Shown: piece by piece, positions 44,659-55,000 of the stretch
How the letters are laid out: every line of letters starts with the position of its first letter
Position numbering within the stretch: the first letter of the stretch is position 1
Assembly (NCBI RefSeq): GCF_900115185.1
Contig: NZ_FOVN01000001.1
Coordinates: 434,001-498,000, forward strand
Length of the DNA stretch: 64,000 nt
From: Algorimicrobium echini
GTDB taxonomy: Bacteria > Bacteroidota > Bacteroidia > Flavobacteriales > Flavobacteriaceae
Direction: 5' to 3'
Translations under genes and position numbers: made by a program
Notes under the pieces: generated by a model
What the model was told of the DNA's origin: nothing
Database searches by the model: none
What the model saw: the letters and a program-made list of their open reading frames with translations, nothing else

Positions 44659-46448
44659 AAACTGTGATAATAATTATAAACTTTACTTGCTCGAGAAACT
44701 CCTATTATTGCCTCTAATTCACTTTTAGTAGCTTCCGAAACACGTTTGGCTGATTTAAAATGTTTTAATAAATCCACTACTGTTTTTTCACCAACACCTG
44801 GAATGGTTTCCAACTCTGTATTCAGTGCTGTTTTACTACGTTTATTTCGGTGGTGTTCAATTCCAAAACGATGTGCTTCATTCCGCAATTGCTGAATAAT
44901 TTTTAGAGTTTCACTTTTTTTATCTAAATATAAGGGAATTGGATCATCTGGATAGAATAATTCTTCCAAACGCTTCGCAATTCCGATTATCGCAATTTTT
45001 CCACGTAAATTTAAGGCATCCAAGCTTTTTAATGCGGAAGATAATTGCCCTTTTCCACCATCAATAATAATGAGCTGTGGTAAAGATTGTTTTTCATCTA
45101 GCAGACGTTTATAGCGCCTAAACACCACTTCTTCCATAGAGGCAAAATCATCTGGGCCTTCTACGGTTTTAATGTTAAAATGTCTGTAATCCTTTTTACT
45201 AGGTTTTCCATTTTTAAACACCACACAGGCTGCTACTGGATGTGTTCCTTGAATGTTAGAGTTGTCAAAACATTCTATGTGTCGTGGTTCAACTTGTAAA
45301 CGTAAATCAGCCTTCATTTGTGCCATAATACGATTTACATGCCTGTCTGGATCGGTTATTTTAACTTGCTTGAAACGTTCCATTCGGTAATATTTCGCAT
45401 TGCGAAGCGATAAATCCAATATGTGCTTTTTATCGCCTAATTTAGGAATAGTAATTTTTATTTCCTCACCCAAATCAACTTCAAAAGGAACATAAATTTC
45501 TTTGGAGTTAGAATTAAAACGTTGACGAATTTCTGTTATAGCAAGTTCCAACAACTCCTTATCGGTTTCATCCAATTTCTTTTTAATTTCTAATGTATGA
45601 GAACGAATGATAGAACCATATGAAACCTGAAGAAAATTGATATAACCGTAGCCTTCATCGCTCATAATTGAAAAAACATCCACATTGCTGATTTTTGGGT
45701 TTACAATGGTTGATTTAGCTTGGTAATTTTCAAGCACATCTATTTTTTCTTTTATTATTTGCGCCTCTTCAAATTGCATGTTTGCTGCTAATTCCTTCAT
45801 TTGACTTTTAAATTGAATCAAAGAGGTTTTAAAATTTCCTTTCAGAATTTCCTTAATAGACGCAATATTATCTTGATAGGAAGCTTCGGTTTGAAGGCCT
45901 TCACAAGGCCCTTTACAATTTCCTAAATGGTATTCTAGACAGACTTTATATTTTCCGGCGCTTATTTTTTCAGATGATAAATCGTAAGTACACGTGCGTA
46001 ATAAAAATAGCCCTCGTATTAAATCCAACAAAGTTGAAACGGTTTTCATGCTTGTGTAAGGTCCAAAATATTCAGATCCGTCTTTAATGACACGTCTGGT
46101 AGAAAATACACGAGGAAACCGTTCGTTTTTGATGCAAATCCATGGATATGATTTATCATCTTTCAATAATACATTATATCGTGGTCGGTACTTTTTTATC
46201 AGGTTATTTTCCAATAACAAAGCATCTGTTTCCGTATTAACCACAATATGTTTTATGCTAGCAATTTTTTTTACTAACACACGTGTTTTTCCACTATCAT
46301 GCGTTTTTGTGAAGTAAGACGTAACGCGTTTTTTTAAATTCTTTGCTTTACCTACATATAAAATCTTACCTTCGCTATCATAATATTGATAAACACCAGG
46401 CTCATTTGGTAAGGTTTTTAATTGTATTTCTAAAGCAGTTTTAGGCAT
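44655..46448 (-). CDS. uvrC: UvrABC excinuclease subunit C
   Basis: UvrC makes both incisions in nucleotide excision repair. From ATG 46448 the protein is about 597 residues. It has an N-terminal GIY-YIG nuclease (PGVYQYYDSEGKILYVGKA), a Cys-rich linker (CLEYHLGNCKGPC), a UVR motif (AANMQFEEAQIIKEKIDVLE), the RNase H-like nuclease with IECFDNSNIQGTHPVA and IIDGGKGQLS, and a C-terminal HhH (IPGVGEKTVVDLLKHFKS). The 25-codon longer ORF is rejected as start because a promoter box lies inside it. Confidence 0.96.
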   Translation of the reverse strand: MPKTALEIQLKTLPNEPGVYQYYDSEGKILYVGKAKNLKKRVTSYFTKTHDSGKTRVLVKKIASIKHIVVNTETDALLLENNLIKKYRPRYNVLLKDDKSYPWICIKNERFPRVFSTRRVIKDGSEYFGPYTSMKTVSTLLDLIRGLFLLRTCTYDLSSEKISAGKYKVCLEYHLGNCKGPCEGLQTEASYQDNIASIKEILKGNFKTSLIQFKSQMKELAANMQFEEAQIIKEKIDVLENYQAKSTIVNPKISNVDVFSIMSDEGYGYINFLQVSYGSIIRSHTLEIKKKLDETDKELLELAITEIRQRFNSNSKEIYVPFEVDLGEEIKITIPKLGDKKHILDLSLRNAKYYRMERFKQVKITDPDRHVNRIMAQMKADLRLQVEPRHIECFDNSNIQGTHPVAACVVFKNGKPSKKDYRHFNIKTVEGPDDFASMEEVVFRRYKRLLDEKQSLPQLIIIDGGKGQLSSALKSLDALNLRGKIAIIGIAKRLEELFYPDDPIPLYLDKKSETLKIIQQLRNEAHRFGIEHHRNKRSKTALNTELETIPGVGEKTVVDLLKHFKSAKRVSEATKSELEAIIGVSRASKVYNYYHSL

Positions 46449-46453
46449 ATCCT

Positions 46454-46461
46454 CAAAGGTA
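46454..46461 (-). promoter_or_regulatory. Predicted uvrC -7 box (TACCTTTG)
   Basis: The minus strand reads TACCTTTG, a TAnnTTTG match, ending 5 bases before the uvrC ATG. It implies a leaderless or nearly leaderless mRNA. No -33 TTG at standard spacing was found. Confidence 0.48.
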
Positions 46462-46583
46462 CTTATTTCTATATTTTTTAGGTTAAATTCGCCAAATAAA
46501 AACCTGTTAATTTTCACATACAAAATGTATTAAAAATATCACCATTTCACTAACTTGAGCCACTTTTTTAAAAAATTTAAATC

Positions 46584-47009
46584 ATGACAAAACAACTCAT
46601 AGGTAGGGTTGATAAAATAGACTTCCCATTACTTAATTTATTTGAAATTGATGCCAAAATAGACACAGGTGCATACACATCTGCAATTCATTGCTCTAAA
46701 ATAATTGAAGAAAATAACACCTTACGCTGTAAATTTTACAGTAAAGGTCATCCAAATTTTAGTGGTAAGGAAGTCCTTTTTACGGAATACACTCAAACGG
46801 ATGTAAAAAGTAGTAATGGATATAAGGAAAATAGGTTCAAAATAAAATCTGAAGTTATATTCTTTGGAAAAACATATAAGATTAACTTAACTTTAAGCAC
46901 ACGAGATGATATGAGATTTCCCGTATTAATTGGCCGCCAATTTTTAGCCAAAAAATTTTTGGTGGACGTGGACTTGCAAAATCTATCATTTAATAAAAAA
47001 CAATCATGA
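46584..47009 (+). CDS. RimB-like aspartic (ATP-dependent zinc protease family) protein
   Basis: This 141-residue protein of the PF05618-type family was first called ATP-dependent zinc protease. It carries a retropepsin-like active-site motif [12 protein letters not shown] (Asp 27, Thr 28, Gly 29) and a C-terminal [18 protein letters not shown] block. RimB of Pseudomonas, a protein of this type, trims glutamate tails added by RimK. Its TGA overlaps the ATG of the following RimK-like gene, which supports a functional link. It is the first gene of a four-gene operon. Confidence 0.82.
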   Translation: MTKQLIGRVDKIDFPLLNLFEIDAKIDTGAYTSAIHCSKIIEENNTLRCKFYSKGHPNFSGKEVLFTEYTQTDVKSSNGYKENRFKIKSEVIFFGKTYKINLTLSTRDDMRFPVLIGRQFLAKKFLVDVDLQNLSFNKKQS

Positions 47010-47881
47010 ACATAGTTATCCTATCAAGGAATCCACATTTATATTCCACACAACGTCTAGTTGAGGAAGCAAAAAAGCGCGATCATCGTGTTGAAGTTAT
47101 CGACCCATTAAAGTGCGATATCATTATAGAAAGAGAAAAACCTACTATATATTATAAAGACCGTTATTTGGATTATGTAGATGCTGTTATACCTAGAATT
47201 GGCGCTTCCATTACTTTTTATGGCTGTGCTGTTGTAAGACAATTTGAAATGATGGGCGCATTCTCTATCGTGTCATCTGGTTCTATTTTACGTTCTCGGG
47301 ATAAGCTGAAAAGTCTACAACTTTTAAGTAAAGCAGGAATTGGGATGCCAAAAACTGTATTTACAAACTATTCTCGGGATGCTAAAGAAGTTTTGGCACA
47401 TGTTGGTGGCGCGCCAGTAATCATTAAATTACTAGAAGGAACTCAAGGTTTAGGTGTGGTTTTAGCAGAGACTAAAAATGCAGCTGAATCTGTATTAGAA
47501 GCATTTAATGGTTTAGAAGCACGGGTTATTGTTCAAGAATTCATTAAAGAAGCTAAAGGTGCTGATTTGCGTGCATTGGTAGTAGATGGCCAAGTGGTTG
47601 GCGCCATGAAACGCCAAGGGAAAGACGGTGAGTTTCGTTCTAATCTTCACCGAGGTGGTTCAGCCAACATCATTAAATTAAATGAAGACGAACTACGTTT
47701 AGCTATGGAATCTGCACGAGCCTTAAAACTACCGGTTTGTGGCGTAGATATGTTACAATCAGCAAGAGGTCCTTTGTTATTAGAAGTTAATTCAACACCT
47801 GGTTTAGAAGGTATTGAAGATGCTACAGGGAAAAATATTGCCAAAGCTATTATTTCGTTTATTGAGCGTAACAAGAGATAA
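47006..47881 (+). CDS. rimK: RimK-family alpha-L-glutamate ligase (ATP-grasp)
   Basis: This 291-residue ATP-grasp enzyme adds glutamate through peptide bonds; in E. coli it acts on the C-terminus of ribosomal protein S6. The pre-grasp domain includes [17 protein letters not shown]. The grasp domain has [53 protein letters not shown] and the metal-binding [14 protein letters not shown]. It is close to E. coli RimK in length and motifs. Translation is coupled to the RimB-like gene before it, and the AstE-like gene starts two bases after its stop. Confidence 0.93.
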   Translation: MNIVILSRNPHLYSTQRLVEEAKKRDHRVEVIDPLKCDIIIEREKPTIYYKDRYLDYVDAVIPRIGASITFYGCAVVRQFEMMGAFSIVSSGSILRSRDKLKSLQLLSKAGIGMPKTVFTNYSRDAKEVLAHVGGAPVIIKLLEGTQGLGVVLAETKNAAESVLEAFNGLEARVIVQEFIKEAKGADLRALVVDGQVVGAMKRQGKDGEFRSNLHRGGSANIIKLNEDELRLAMESARALKLPVCGVDMLQSARGPLLLEVNSTPGLEGIEDATGKNIAKAIISFIERNKR

Positions 47882-47883
47882 AT

Positions 47884-48882
47884 ATGTCGCAGAAAGTCAT
47901 TACCATTTTGGGTGAAAATATTGAGCCAGGCAAAAGCTATGAGCTTAATTTTGATGTAGCTAAACTCCACACCGCATCCTCTATTGATGTTCCTATAATT
48001 ATAGAACGCGCTAAAAAACCCGGCCCTACCGTTTTACTGACTGCTGGTATTCATGGAGACGAATTAAATGGTATTGAAATTGTACGGCAACTCATTGCAA
48101 AAGGCATCAACAAACCAAAATGTGGAACAATTATTTGTATTCCCATTATCAACATTTTTGGTTTTATAAATTTAAGTCGGGAATTTCCTGATGGCCGCGA
48201 TTTAAATCGGGTTTTCCCTGGTTTAAAAAATGGGTCTTTAGCCAGTAGAGTTGCTTATAAACTAGTAAATGAAGTACTTAATCAAGCCGATTATGTATTA
48301 GACTTTCATACTGGAGGTGCTGGACGCTTTAATGCACCTCAAGTCCGTATTGCTAAAAACAGCAACAGACTGGATGCATTAGCAAAAACTTTTGGAGCCC
48401 CTTTTGTTTTGTACTCTAAAAATTTAAAAAAATCATTTAGAGAAACAGCCTACAAAGCAGGCATAGCGACACTATTGTTTGAAGGGGGAAAATCGCATCA
48501 TATTGATATAAATATTACTAATACAGGTGTTAATGGTGCCAAACGCGTATTACATAGTTTGGGCATGCTAGGCTCCAAATTTAAAGTAAGTGAACCCAAA
48601 CAAAAACCAGTTTTTATAATGGCTAGTAAATGGCAACGTGCCAGTTATTCTGGTATGTTTAAAGCCTCGGTTACTACTGGAGCCAAGGTTAAGAAAGATG
48701 ATATCTTAGGAAATATTACCGATCCATACGGCAAATTCAATCACTTTGTTCGGGCAGAAAGTTCTGGATATATTATCAATGCAAATGAATCGCCATTAGT
48801 ATATCAAGGTGATGCTTTGTTTCATATTACAGCACGCTTAAAGCAGCATCCTATTAAACAGATTGAAAATGACGAAATCTGA
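47884..48882 (+). CDS. Succinylglutamate desuccinylase/aspartoacylase family (M14-type) protein
   Basis: This 332-residue zinc-dependent deacylase has the zinc ligands in AGIHGDELNGIE (His and Glu) and DFHTGGAGR (His). The catalytic Glu is in LLFEGGK, and a C-terminal beta domain ends SPLVYQGDALFHI. Family members remove acyl or amino-acid groups from small amides. Its place directly behind the RimB-like and RimK-like genes suggests it processes a glutamylated or N-acylated product of that system, but the substrate is unknown. Confidence 0.85.
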   Translation: MSQKVITILGENIEPGKSYELNFDVAKLHTASSIDVPIIIERAKKPGPTVLLTAGIHGDELNGIEIVRQLIAKGINKPKCGTIICIPIINIFGFINLSREFPDGRDLNRVFPGLKNGSLASRVAYKLVNEVLNQADYVLDFHTGGAGRFNAPQVRIAKNSNRLDALAKTFGAPFVLYSKNLKKSFRETAYKAGIATLLFEGGKSHHIDINITNTGVNGAKRVLHSLGMLGSKFKVSEPKQKPVFIMASKWQRASYSGMFKASVTTGAKVKKDDILGNITDPYGKFNHFVRAESSGYIINANESPLVYQGDALFHITARLKQHPIKQIENDEI

Positions 48883-49432
48883 ATTACGAAAAATCTATAA
48901 ACAAAAACGGCAAGCACATTCAGCTGAAACTATTGACAATTTAAGCCTACAAATTGCCAATAATCTTTTAGAATTACCTATTTGGGAGTTTTCTTACTAT
49001 CATATTTTTCTGTCGATTACCGAACAAAAAGAAATAAATACCGATTATATATTAAGTATTCTCTCCGGAAAAGATAAACATACAATCATTTCAAAAAGTG
49101 ATTTTCAAACCACTAAATTGACGCATTTTTTATTGACCGATGCAACAATTATTAAAAAAAACGCATACAACATTCCAGAACCTATTGATGGGATTCCGAT
49201 TGCTTCAAATGTTATAGATGTCGTGTTTATTCCGTTATTAGCATTTGATAAGCACGGCCATCGTGTAGGTTACGGAAAAGGGTTTTATGATGGTTTTCTG
49301 AAAGATTGTAAACCCGAAACGATTAAAATAGGACTTTCCTTTTTTGAAGCCGAAAGCCATATTGAAGGCATTTTTGAAAACGATGTGCCTTTGGATTTTT
49401 GTATCACACCAACTAAAACCTATCGGTTTTAG
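48869..49432 (+). CDS. 5-formyltetrahydrofolate cyclo-ligase
   Basis: This enzyme converts 5-formyl-THF to 5,10-methenyl-THF using ATP. From ATG 48869 the protein is about 187 residues. Features: basic N-terminal SELRKIYKQKRQ, the ATP-binding C-terminal block VFIPLLAFDKHGHRVGYGKGFYDGFL, and VPLDFCITPTKTYRF. It overlaps the end of the AstE-like gene by 14 bases, so translation is coupled. The longer ORF from TTG 48863 adds only two residues. It is convergent with the M23 gene, with just two bases between them. Confidence 0.92.
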   Translation: MTKSELRKIYKQKRQAHSAETIDNLSLQIANNLLELPIWEFSYYHIFLSITEQKEINTDYILSILSGKDKHTIISKSDFQTTKLTHFLLTDATIIKKNAYNIPEPIDGIPIASNVIDVVFIPLLAFDKHGHRVGYGKGFYDGFLKDCKPETIKIGLSFFEAESHIEGIFENDVPLDFCITPTKTYRF

Positions 49433-49434
49433 CT

Positions 49435-50250
49435 TTATAACCGTTTATATTCTGTTTTTTCTATTAGAAATTGAATAGGTTGATCATCACTAATCTTGAA
49501 TTTTGTTTCTAGTGTTTTTCTGCCTTTTAAGGTTTGAATAAACACAACAAAATGTAAATGTGGTCCTGTAGACCAACCTACATTTCCACTTTCAGCAATA
49601 AACTGGTTTTTTTCAACAACATCACCTTTCTTTACTTTAGCGCCTTTCCGTTTTATATGTGTATATTCAGCAAAAGTACCATCGTCATGGTAAATAATAA
49701 TTTTATTATTAAACTCCTTGCAGTCCTGTGTTGTACAGTTTTTACTAAATTTATCTACAACCTCAACAACCAAACCACCTCGCGCCGCAAGAATTGGAGT
49801 GCCAATTGGCATGGAAAAGTCTAAAGCATTCTCATTAGCATGAGATAATTTCCCATTATATCCTTGAGAAAGCATATAAGCTTCACCCTTCTGGAATGGC
49901 AAAGCATATGGATACTCTTTTTCGTAATCTTTTAAATAATGATCACCATAATTATAGGTGGTACTTCCACTAACACCATATTTTCCTTTTTTAATTTGTG
50001 TTAAGGTTGTTAGCTTAATGTTTTTAGTATTGGCAGGAAGAAGGAAGATTTTATCATTTCCTTCGGAAGATTTTAAATTTTTTAATTTAAAACTAACTTG
50101 AATTGAAACTGGAATAGGTTCATTATTATCAACATAAAATTCATAACCGTTTTCTATATTTTCGTAACGAGATGCTACATCTAACTGTGCAAATAAGCTT
50201 GTTGAAATAAGACACGCCCAGATAAAAAAACTAGCTTTTTCTAAATTCAT
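49435..50250 (-). CDS. Secreted M23-family peptidase
   Basis: This 271-residue exported protein has a signal peptide ending at about residue 22 (SLFAQ). The C-terminal M23 domain (about 130-250) has HANENALDF supplying His and Asp ligands, YTHIKRKG with a catalytic His and an intact GPHLHF with both His. The zinc site is therefore complete, unlike in the other M23 protein of this window. The N-terminal 120 residues form a beta-rich domain. It is probably a cell-wall hydrolase in the periplasm. Its stop lies two bases from the stop of the convergent cyclo-ligase gene; no terminator is visible between them. Confidence 0.88.
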   Translation of the reverse strand: MNLEKASFFIWACLISTSLFAQLDVASRYENIENGYEFYVDNNEPIPVSIQVSFKLKNLKSSEGNDKIFLLPANTKNIKLTTLTQIKKGKYGVSGSTTYNYGDHYLKDYEKEYPYALPFQKGEAYMLSQGYNGKLSHANENALDFSMPIGTPILAARGGLVVEVVDKFSKNCTTQDCKEFNNKIIIYHDDGTFAEYTHIKRKGAKVKKGDVVEKNQFIAESGNVGWSTGPHLHFVVFIQTLKGRKTLETKFKISDDQPIQFLIEKTEYKRL

Positions 50251-50299
50251 GTTTCAAGTTTTTGAGTCAATATTTATCTAAATTATCTAATATATAAAA

Positions 50300-50914
50300 T
50301 TAAGCAAACGCACGTTTATTAAATACAATTAGCAACCCAAAGCCTGTACTGATAGCCATATCAGCTACATTAAAAACGGGTTCAAAAAAGGTAAAATATT
50401 CACCACCATAAAAAGGCAACCAATCTGGCAAATAGCCTTTCCACAAGGGGAAGTACAACATATCAACTACCTTGCCGTGTAAAAAACCATCATAACCACC
50501 ATTTGCAGGCATAAAACTAGCTACTTGACCATAGCTATCATCAAATATAACACCATAAAAAACGGAATCAATAATATTACCTAAAGCACCAGCAAATATT
50601 AGTGCAACTGCCCAAATTAGTATTTGCGACTGTTGCTTTTTTGTAGCATCATAGAGCCAGTAACCTATTCCAAAAATGGCAACAATCCTAAAAAGAGTTA
50701 ATGAAATTTTAGCTGTTCTATCTGATATAAAGCTAACAAAATCGCTAATTTTAGTACCCCAAGCCATACCATCATTTTCAATAAAATAAATTTTAAACCA
50801 ACTAAAAACAGTCACATCCTCACCCAAAACAAAATGAGTTTTTATATATATTTTGCTTACTTGATCTATAAGTAAAATGAAAATTATGAAAAGAATGGAT
50901 TTTTTTAAAGACAT
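50300..50914 (-). CDS. lspA: Signal peptidase II (lipoprotein signal peptidase)
   Basis: LspA cleaves signal peptides of lipidated prolipoproteins in the inner membrane. At 204 residues it is somewhat longer than proteobacterial LspA, with an extra segment of about 30 residues (about 122-152) typical of Bacteroidota. Four predicted membrane helices are seen. The catalytic aspartates are in GALGNIIDSVFYG (Asp 116) and FNVADMAIS (Asp 185). It fits the many lipoproteins encoded in this window. It lies 54 bases downstream of the DUF4097-like gene. Confidence 0.95.
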   Translation of the reverse strand: MSLKKSILFIIFILLIDQVSKIYIKTHFVLGEDVTVFSWFKIYFIENDGMAWGTKISDFVSFISDRTAKISLTLFRIVAIFGIGYWLYDATKKQQSQILIWAVALIFAGALGNIIDSVFYGVIFDDSYGQVASFMPANGGYDGFLHGKVVDMLYFPLWKGYLPDWLPFYGGEYFTFFEPVFNVADMAISTGFGLLIVFNKRAFA

Positions 50915-50968
50915 AATAGGTTTTAGTTCGTTAGAACTATTTAAAATTGAAGCACAAAAATAGCACTA

Positions 50969-51592
50969 TTATTGGGTTTTTGTTACCCTAATATTTCCAT
51001 TTATAGAATTTAGTGTTAGTTGCTTGGTACTTACTGGTATTTTATCTTGCTTTATAGTACCGTTTTTGGTGTATAAGTCCAATTTTCCAGAGTGTGTTTC
51101 CAATTCTATATTGCCATATAAAGTATCTACATGCAAACTTCCAGAATAATTTTCAGCTGAAAAATGACCATTTAATAATTCGGCTGTTAAGTATTTAAAA
51201 TTCCCCTTTGCAAAAACAGATGCAATATCGCTAGTGATTGTTACTGTTAAATTTTCAGGAATTTCTATCGTTAATTCGAGGGAGATTTTTTTATGAGCTG
51301 CCAGTTTATCATCTGGTTTCACAAACAAAGGTTGGTAAGCACTTCCAATAAACAGTGTATCATTTTCTTGACGTGTTTGCAATACAACTTGTTCATTATT
51401 TTCGCCTTCTACCTGTAAATCCATTGATACAGTTTGTATTGGTTTTGTGGCTATTTTTATTTTAAAAATGGTATTTCCTGAAATATCTATAGTAGCTACT
51501 TCAGAAGCATCAACAACCCGTTGCATCCCTTTCTGTCCAAAAACTGGAATATAAAATATAAAAAACCATATGACTACTAAACCTATTTTCAT
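50969..51592 (-). CDS. Exported DUF4097-like beta-repeat protein
   Basis: This 207-residue secreted protein has a signal peptide (about 1-19, VFGQ). The mature chain is a series of short beta-strands (LTVTITSDIASVFAKG, FKYLTAELLNGHFSAENYSG, LHVDTLYGNIELETHSG) like the parallel beta-helix of DUF4097 / putative adhesin domains. No catalytic motif is seen. It lies between the DksA-like gene and lspA on the same strand, with a terminator before it. Function unknown. Confidence 0.7.
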   Translation of the reverse strand: MKIGLVVIWFFIFYIPVFGQKGMQRVVDASEVATIDISGNTIFKIKIATKPIQTVSMDLQVEGENNEQVVLQTRQENDTLFIGSAYQPLFVKPDDKLAAHKKISLELTIEIPENLTVTITSDIASVFAKGNFKYLTAELLNGHFSAENYSGSLHVDTLYGNIELETHSGKLDLYTKNGTIKQDKIPVSTKQLTLNSINGNIRVTKTQ

Positions 51593-51597
51593 ATAAC

Positions 51598-51630
51598 TAA
51601 AAACGCTTCAATAAATATTGAAGCGCTTAT
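51598..51630 (-). terminator. Terminator of ileS and the DksA-like gene
   Basis: CGCTTCAAT (51604-51612) pairs with ATTGAAGCG (51617-51625) around a 4-base loop. An A5 run at 51599-51603 becomes the T-run on the minus strand. Confidence 0.75.
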
Positions 51631-51649
51631 TATTTTAATATTATAAGTA

Positions 51650-52033
51650 TTACTGTTGCATGTTTTTAGCTTCAATACTTAACGTTGCATGAGGCACCAA
51701 CTTTAAACGCTCCTTGGCAATTAATTTGTTGGTTACACGACAAATACCATATGTTTTATTTTCAATACGAATTAACGCATTCTTTAAATCGCGAATAAAT
51801 TTCTCCTGACGAATGGCTAATTGGGCATTCGCTTCTTTACTCATGGTTTCACTGCCTTCTTCAAACGCTTTAAATGTTGGCGATGTATCATCGGTTCCAT
51901 TATTTAAATCGTTCATGTAAGCACTTTTTATAAGCTCTAAATCGTGTTTTGCTTTTTCTATTTTTTCTTGAATAAGCGTTTTGAATTCAGCTAAATCTTT
52001 ATCTGAATATCTAACATTGACATCTTCTCCCAT
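51650..52033 (-). CDS. TraR/DksA-like protein lacking the zinc-finger cysteines
   Basis: This 127-residue protein has the DksA layout: an N-terminal helical coiled coil (about 10-90, KDLAEFKTLIQEKIEKAKHD) and a C-terminal region TYGICRVTNKLIAKERLKLVPHATLSIEAK (quoted in part). The DksA zinc finger normally has four cysteines; here only Cys 98 remains. Such zinc-less forms are common in Bacteroidota as I recall. It may act on RNA polymerase in growth control like DksA. It starts 4 bases after the ileS stop, so it is co-transcribed with ileS. Confidence 0.83.
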   Translation of the reverse strand: MGEDVNVRYSDKDLAEFKTLIQEKIEKAKHDLELIKSAYMNDLNNGTDDTSPTFKAFEEGSETMSKEANAQLAIRQEKFIRDLKNALIRIENKTYGICRVTNKLIAKERLKLVPHATLSIEAKNMQQ

Positions 52034-52037
52034 ATTC

Positions 52038-55000
52038 TTAATGTTTTTTAATAGACAATTTGGTTGTTATTGCATCAAACGCAATATCTATACCAGCTTC
52101 AATTTCTTCTTTTAGTTCTAAAGTTTCTGTTAGTGTTTCTGCTTTAATATACGCTAAATTTTTAGTAACTGCTACTAAAATTTCATCATGTTTTTTAATG
52201 AAAACGTCTATTCTATCAGTTACTTCAAAACCAGAGTCTTTACGCAAATTTTGAATACGATTAACTAGTTCTCGCGCAACACCTTCAGAACGTAATTCTT
52301 CTGAAATTGTTACATCTAAAGCCACGGTTAATGCGCCTTCATTTGCCACTAACCAGCCTTCAATATCTTGCGAGGTAATTTCTACATCTGCGCGTTCCAA
52401 AGTAATGTTTTTTCCGTTAATTTCAACATCAATTTCACCCTTTTGCTCGATTTTTTTAATATGATTAGCATCAAATGCCTGTATCGCATTCGCAATCAAC
52501 TTCATATCTTTACCAAAACGCGGTCCAAGAGTTTTGAAATTCGGTTTAATTTGTTTTACTAAAATTTCAGAAGCATCTTCTAATATCTCAATTTCCTTAA
52601 TGTTCACCTCATGTTTTATAAGGTCTGAAACAGCTAAAATTTCTTCTTTTTGCTGTTCGCTATCCACTGGAATCATGATTTTTTGTAATGGTTGACGCAC
52701 TTTAATTTTCTCTTTAGCACGTAAGGATAAAACCAATGAGGATATTGTTTGTGCGGCTTCCATTTTTCGCTCTAATGATTTATCAACAAAACTGGAGTCA
52801 AATTTTGGAAAATCGGCTAGATGCACACTTTCAAACCCTTCTTTTTTAGTGACCGCATTTAAATCCATATACAGCCTGTCCATAAAGAACGGTGCAATTG
52901 GTGCTCCTAGTTTAGCAATCGTTATCATGCAGGTGTAAAGCGTTTGATAGGCTGATAATTTATCGGTTTGGTAATCACCTTTCCAAAAACGTCTTCTGCT
53001 TAAACGCACATACCAGTTACTCACGTAATCCTGCGTGAAATCTGAAATAGCACGAGCCGCTTTAGTTGGCTCATATTCTTCATAAAATTTATCGACTTTC
53101 TCAATAAGCGTATGTAATTCCGAAAGAATCCAACGGTCTAATTCTGGGCGTTCTTCCAATGGAATTTCCGCTTCTTGATACGTGAAATTATCTAAGTTAG
53201 TATATAAACTAAAAAACGAATAGGTATTATAAAGGGTTCCGAAGAATTTACGTTTCACTTCTTCTATACCTTCTAAATCGAATTTTAAATTATCCCACGG
53301 ATTGGCATTTGCTATCATATACCACCGTGTGGCATCTGCTCCGTAGGTTGATAAGGTTTCAAACGGATCTGCAGCATTACCTAAACGTTTGGACATTTTC
53401 TGACCATTTTTATCCAGAACAAGTCCGTTAGAAACCACATTTTTATAGGCTACGGAATCAAATACCATAGTTCCAATAGCATGTAGTGTATAGAACCAAC
53501 CTCTAGTTTGGTCTACACCTTCAGCTATAAAATCGGCTGGAAATGATTTGTTTTCGTCAATTTTATCTTTGTTTTCAAATGGATAATGCCACTGTGCATA
53601 AGGCATGGAACCCGAATCGAACCACACATCAATTAAATCTGCTTCGCGATTCATTGGTTTTCCTGAAGCCGAAACCAATACGATGTTATCCACAATATTT
53701 TTATGTAAATCTATTTTTGCATAGTTTTCATCCGAATTGTTTCCGACTTCAAAATCTTCAAAAATAGCTTTTGAAAGCACACCAGCTTCTACAGCTTTAG
53801 CCATTTCAGTTTTTAATTCTTCAACGGACCCAATACAAATTTCTTCTTTACCATCTTCGGTACGCCATATTGGTAATGGAATTCCCCAATAACGGGAACG
53901 TGATAAATTCCAATCGTTGGCATTGGCTAACCAATTTCCAAAACGACCGGTTCCTGTCGATTTTGGCTTCCAATTTATGGTTTCGTTCAATTGGAACATT
54001 CGGTCCTTAACATCGGTTACTTTTATAAACCAAGAATCTAATGGATAGTATAAAATAGGTTTATCAGTTCGCCAGCAATTTGGATAACTGTGTTTGTATT
54101 TTTCAACTTTAAAGGCTTTGTTTTCTTCTTTTAGTTTAATGGCTAGTTCCACATCTATGGAGCGCTCTGGTGCTTCGCCATCTGCATAATATTCGTTTTT
54201 TACATATTTACCAGCAAATTCACCCATTTCTGGACGAAATTTACCTTGTAAATTAACTAATGGTACTAAATTTCCATTCTCATCTTTTACTAATAATGGT
54301 GGAACTTCTGGTGTAGCTTGTTTGGCTACCAAGGCATCATCTGCTCCAAAGGTTGGTGCAGTGTGTACAATTCCAGTTCCGTCTTCAGTTGTTACAAAAT
54401 CTCCAGCTATAACTCTGAATGCATTTTCAGGATTATCATTTGGTAGTGCAAATGGCAATAATTGCTCATAAGTAATTCCAACTAAATCAGCTCCAATAAA
54501 TTCTTTAACCACGAAATAAGGAATCTTTTTATCGCCAGATTTGTAGTCTAATAATTCCGGTTTTGTTTCAACACGTTTAAATTTTCCATCAAACTGATTG
54601 TTTACTAGCGGTTTTGCCAACACCACATTTATAGGTTCAAACGTGTATTGGTTATAGGTTTCAACTAACACATAATCAATTTTTGGACCAACGGTTAATG
54701 CCGTATTGCTTGGCAATGTCCAAGGTGTGGTTGTCCAAGCTAGGAAGTAAATATCGCCTTCATTCTTCAAGAAATCTGGTAACGAATTTTCATTCGCTTT
54801 AAACTGTGCTACAACCGTTGTATCTGTAACATCTTGATACGTTCCTGGTTGGTTTAACTCATGAGAGCTTAATCCTGTTCCTGCTTTTGGCGAATACGGC
54901 TGAATGGTATAGCCTTTATAAATTAAGTTTTTATTATATATTTCTTTTAATAGCCACCAAACCGATTCCATGTATTTTGGCTCGTAGGTTATATATGGAT

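Noticed and set aside
46449-46523. 25-codon longer start for uvrC
   Set aside because: It contains the promoter box, and the extra residues precede the normal GIY-YIG start of UvrC.
47647-47970. 107-codon minus-strand ORF across the rimK end
   Set aside because: It overlaps two strong plus-strand genes and shows no family features.
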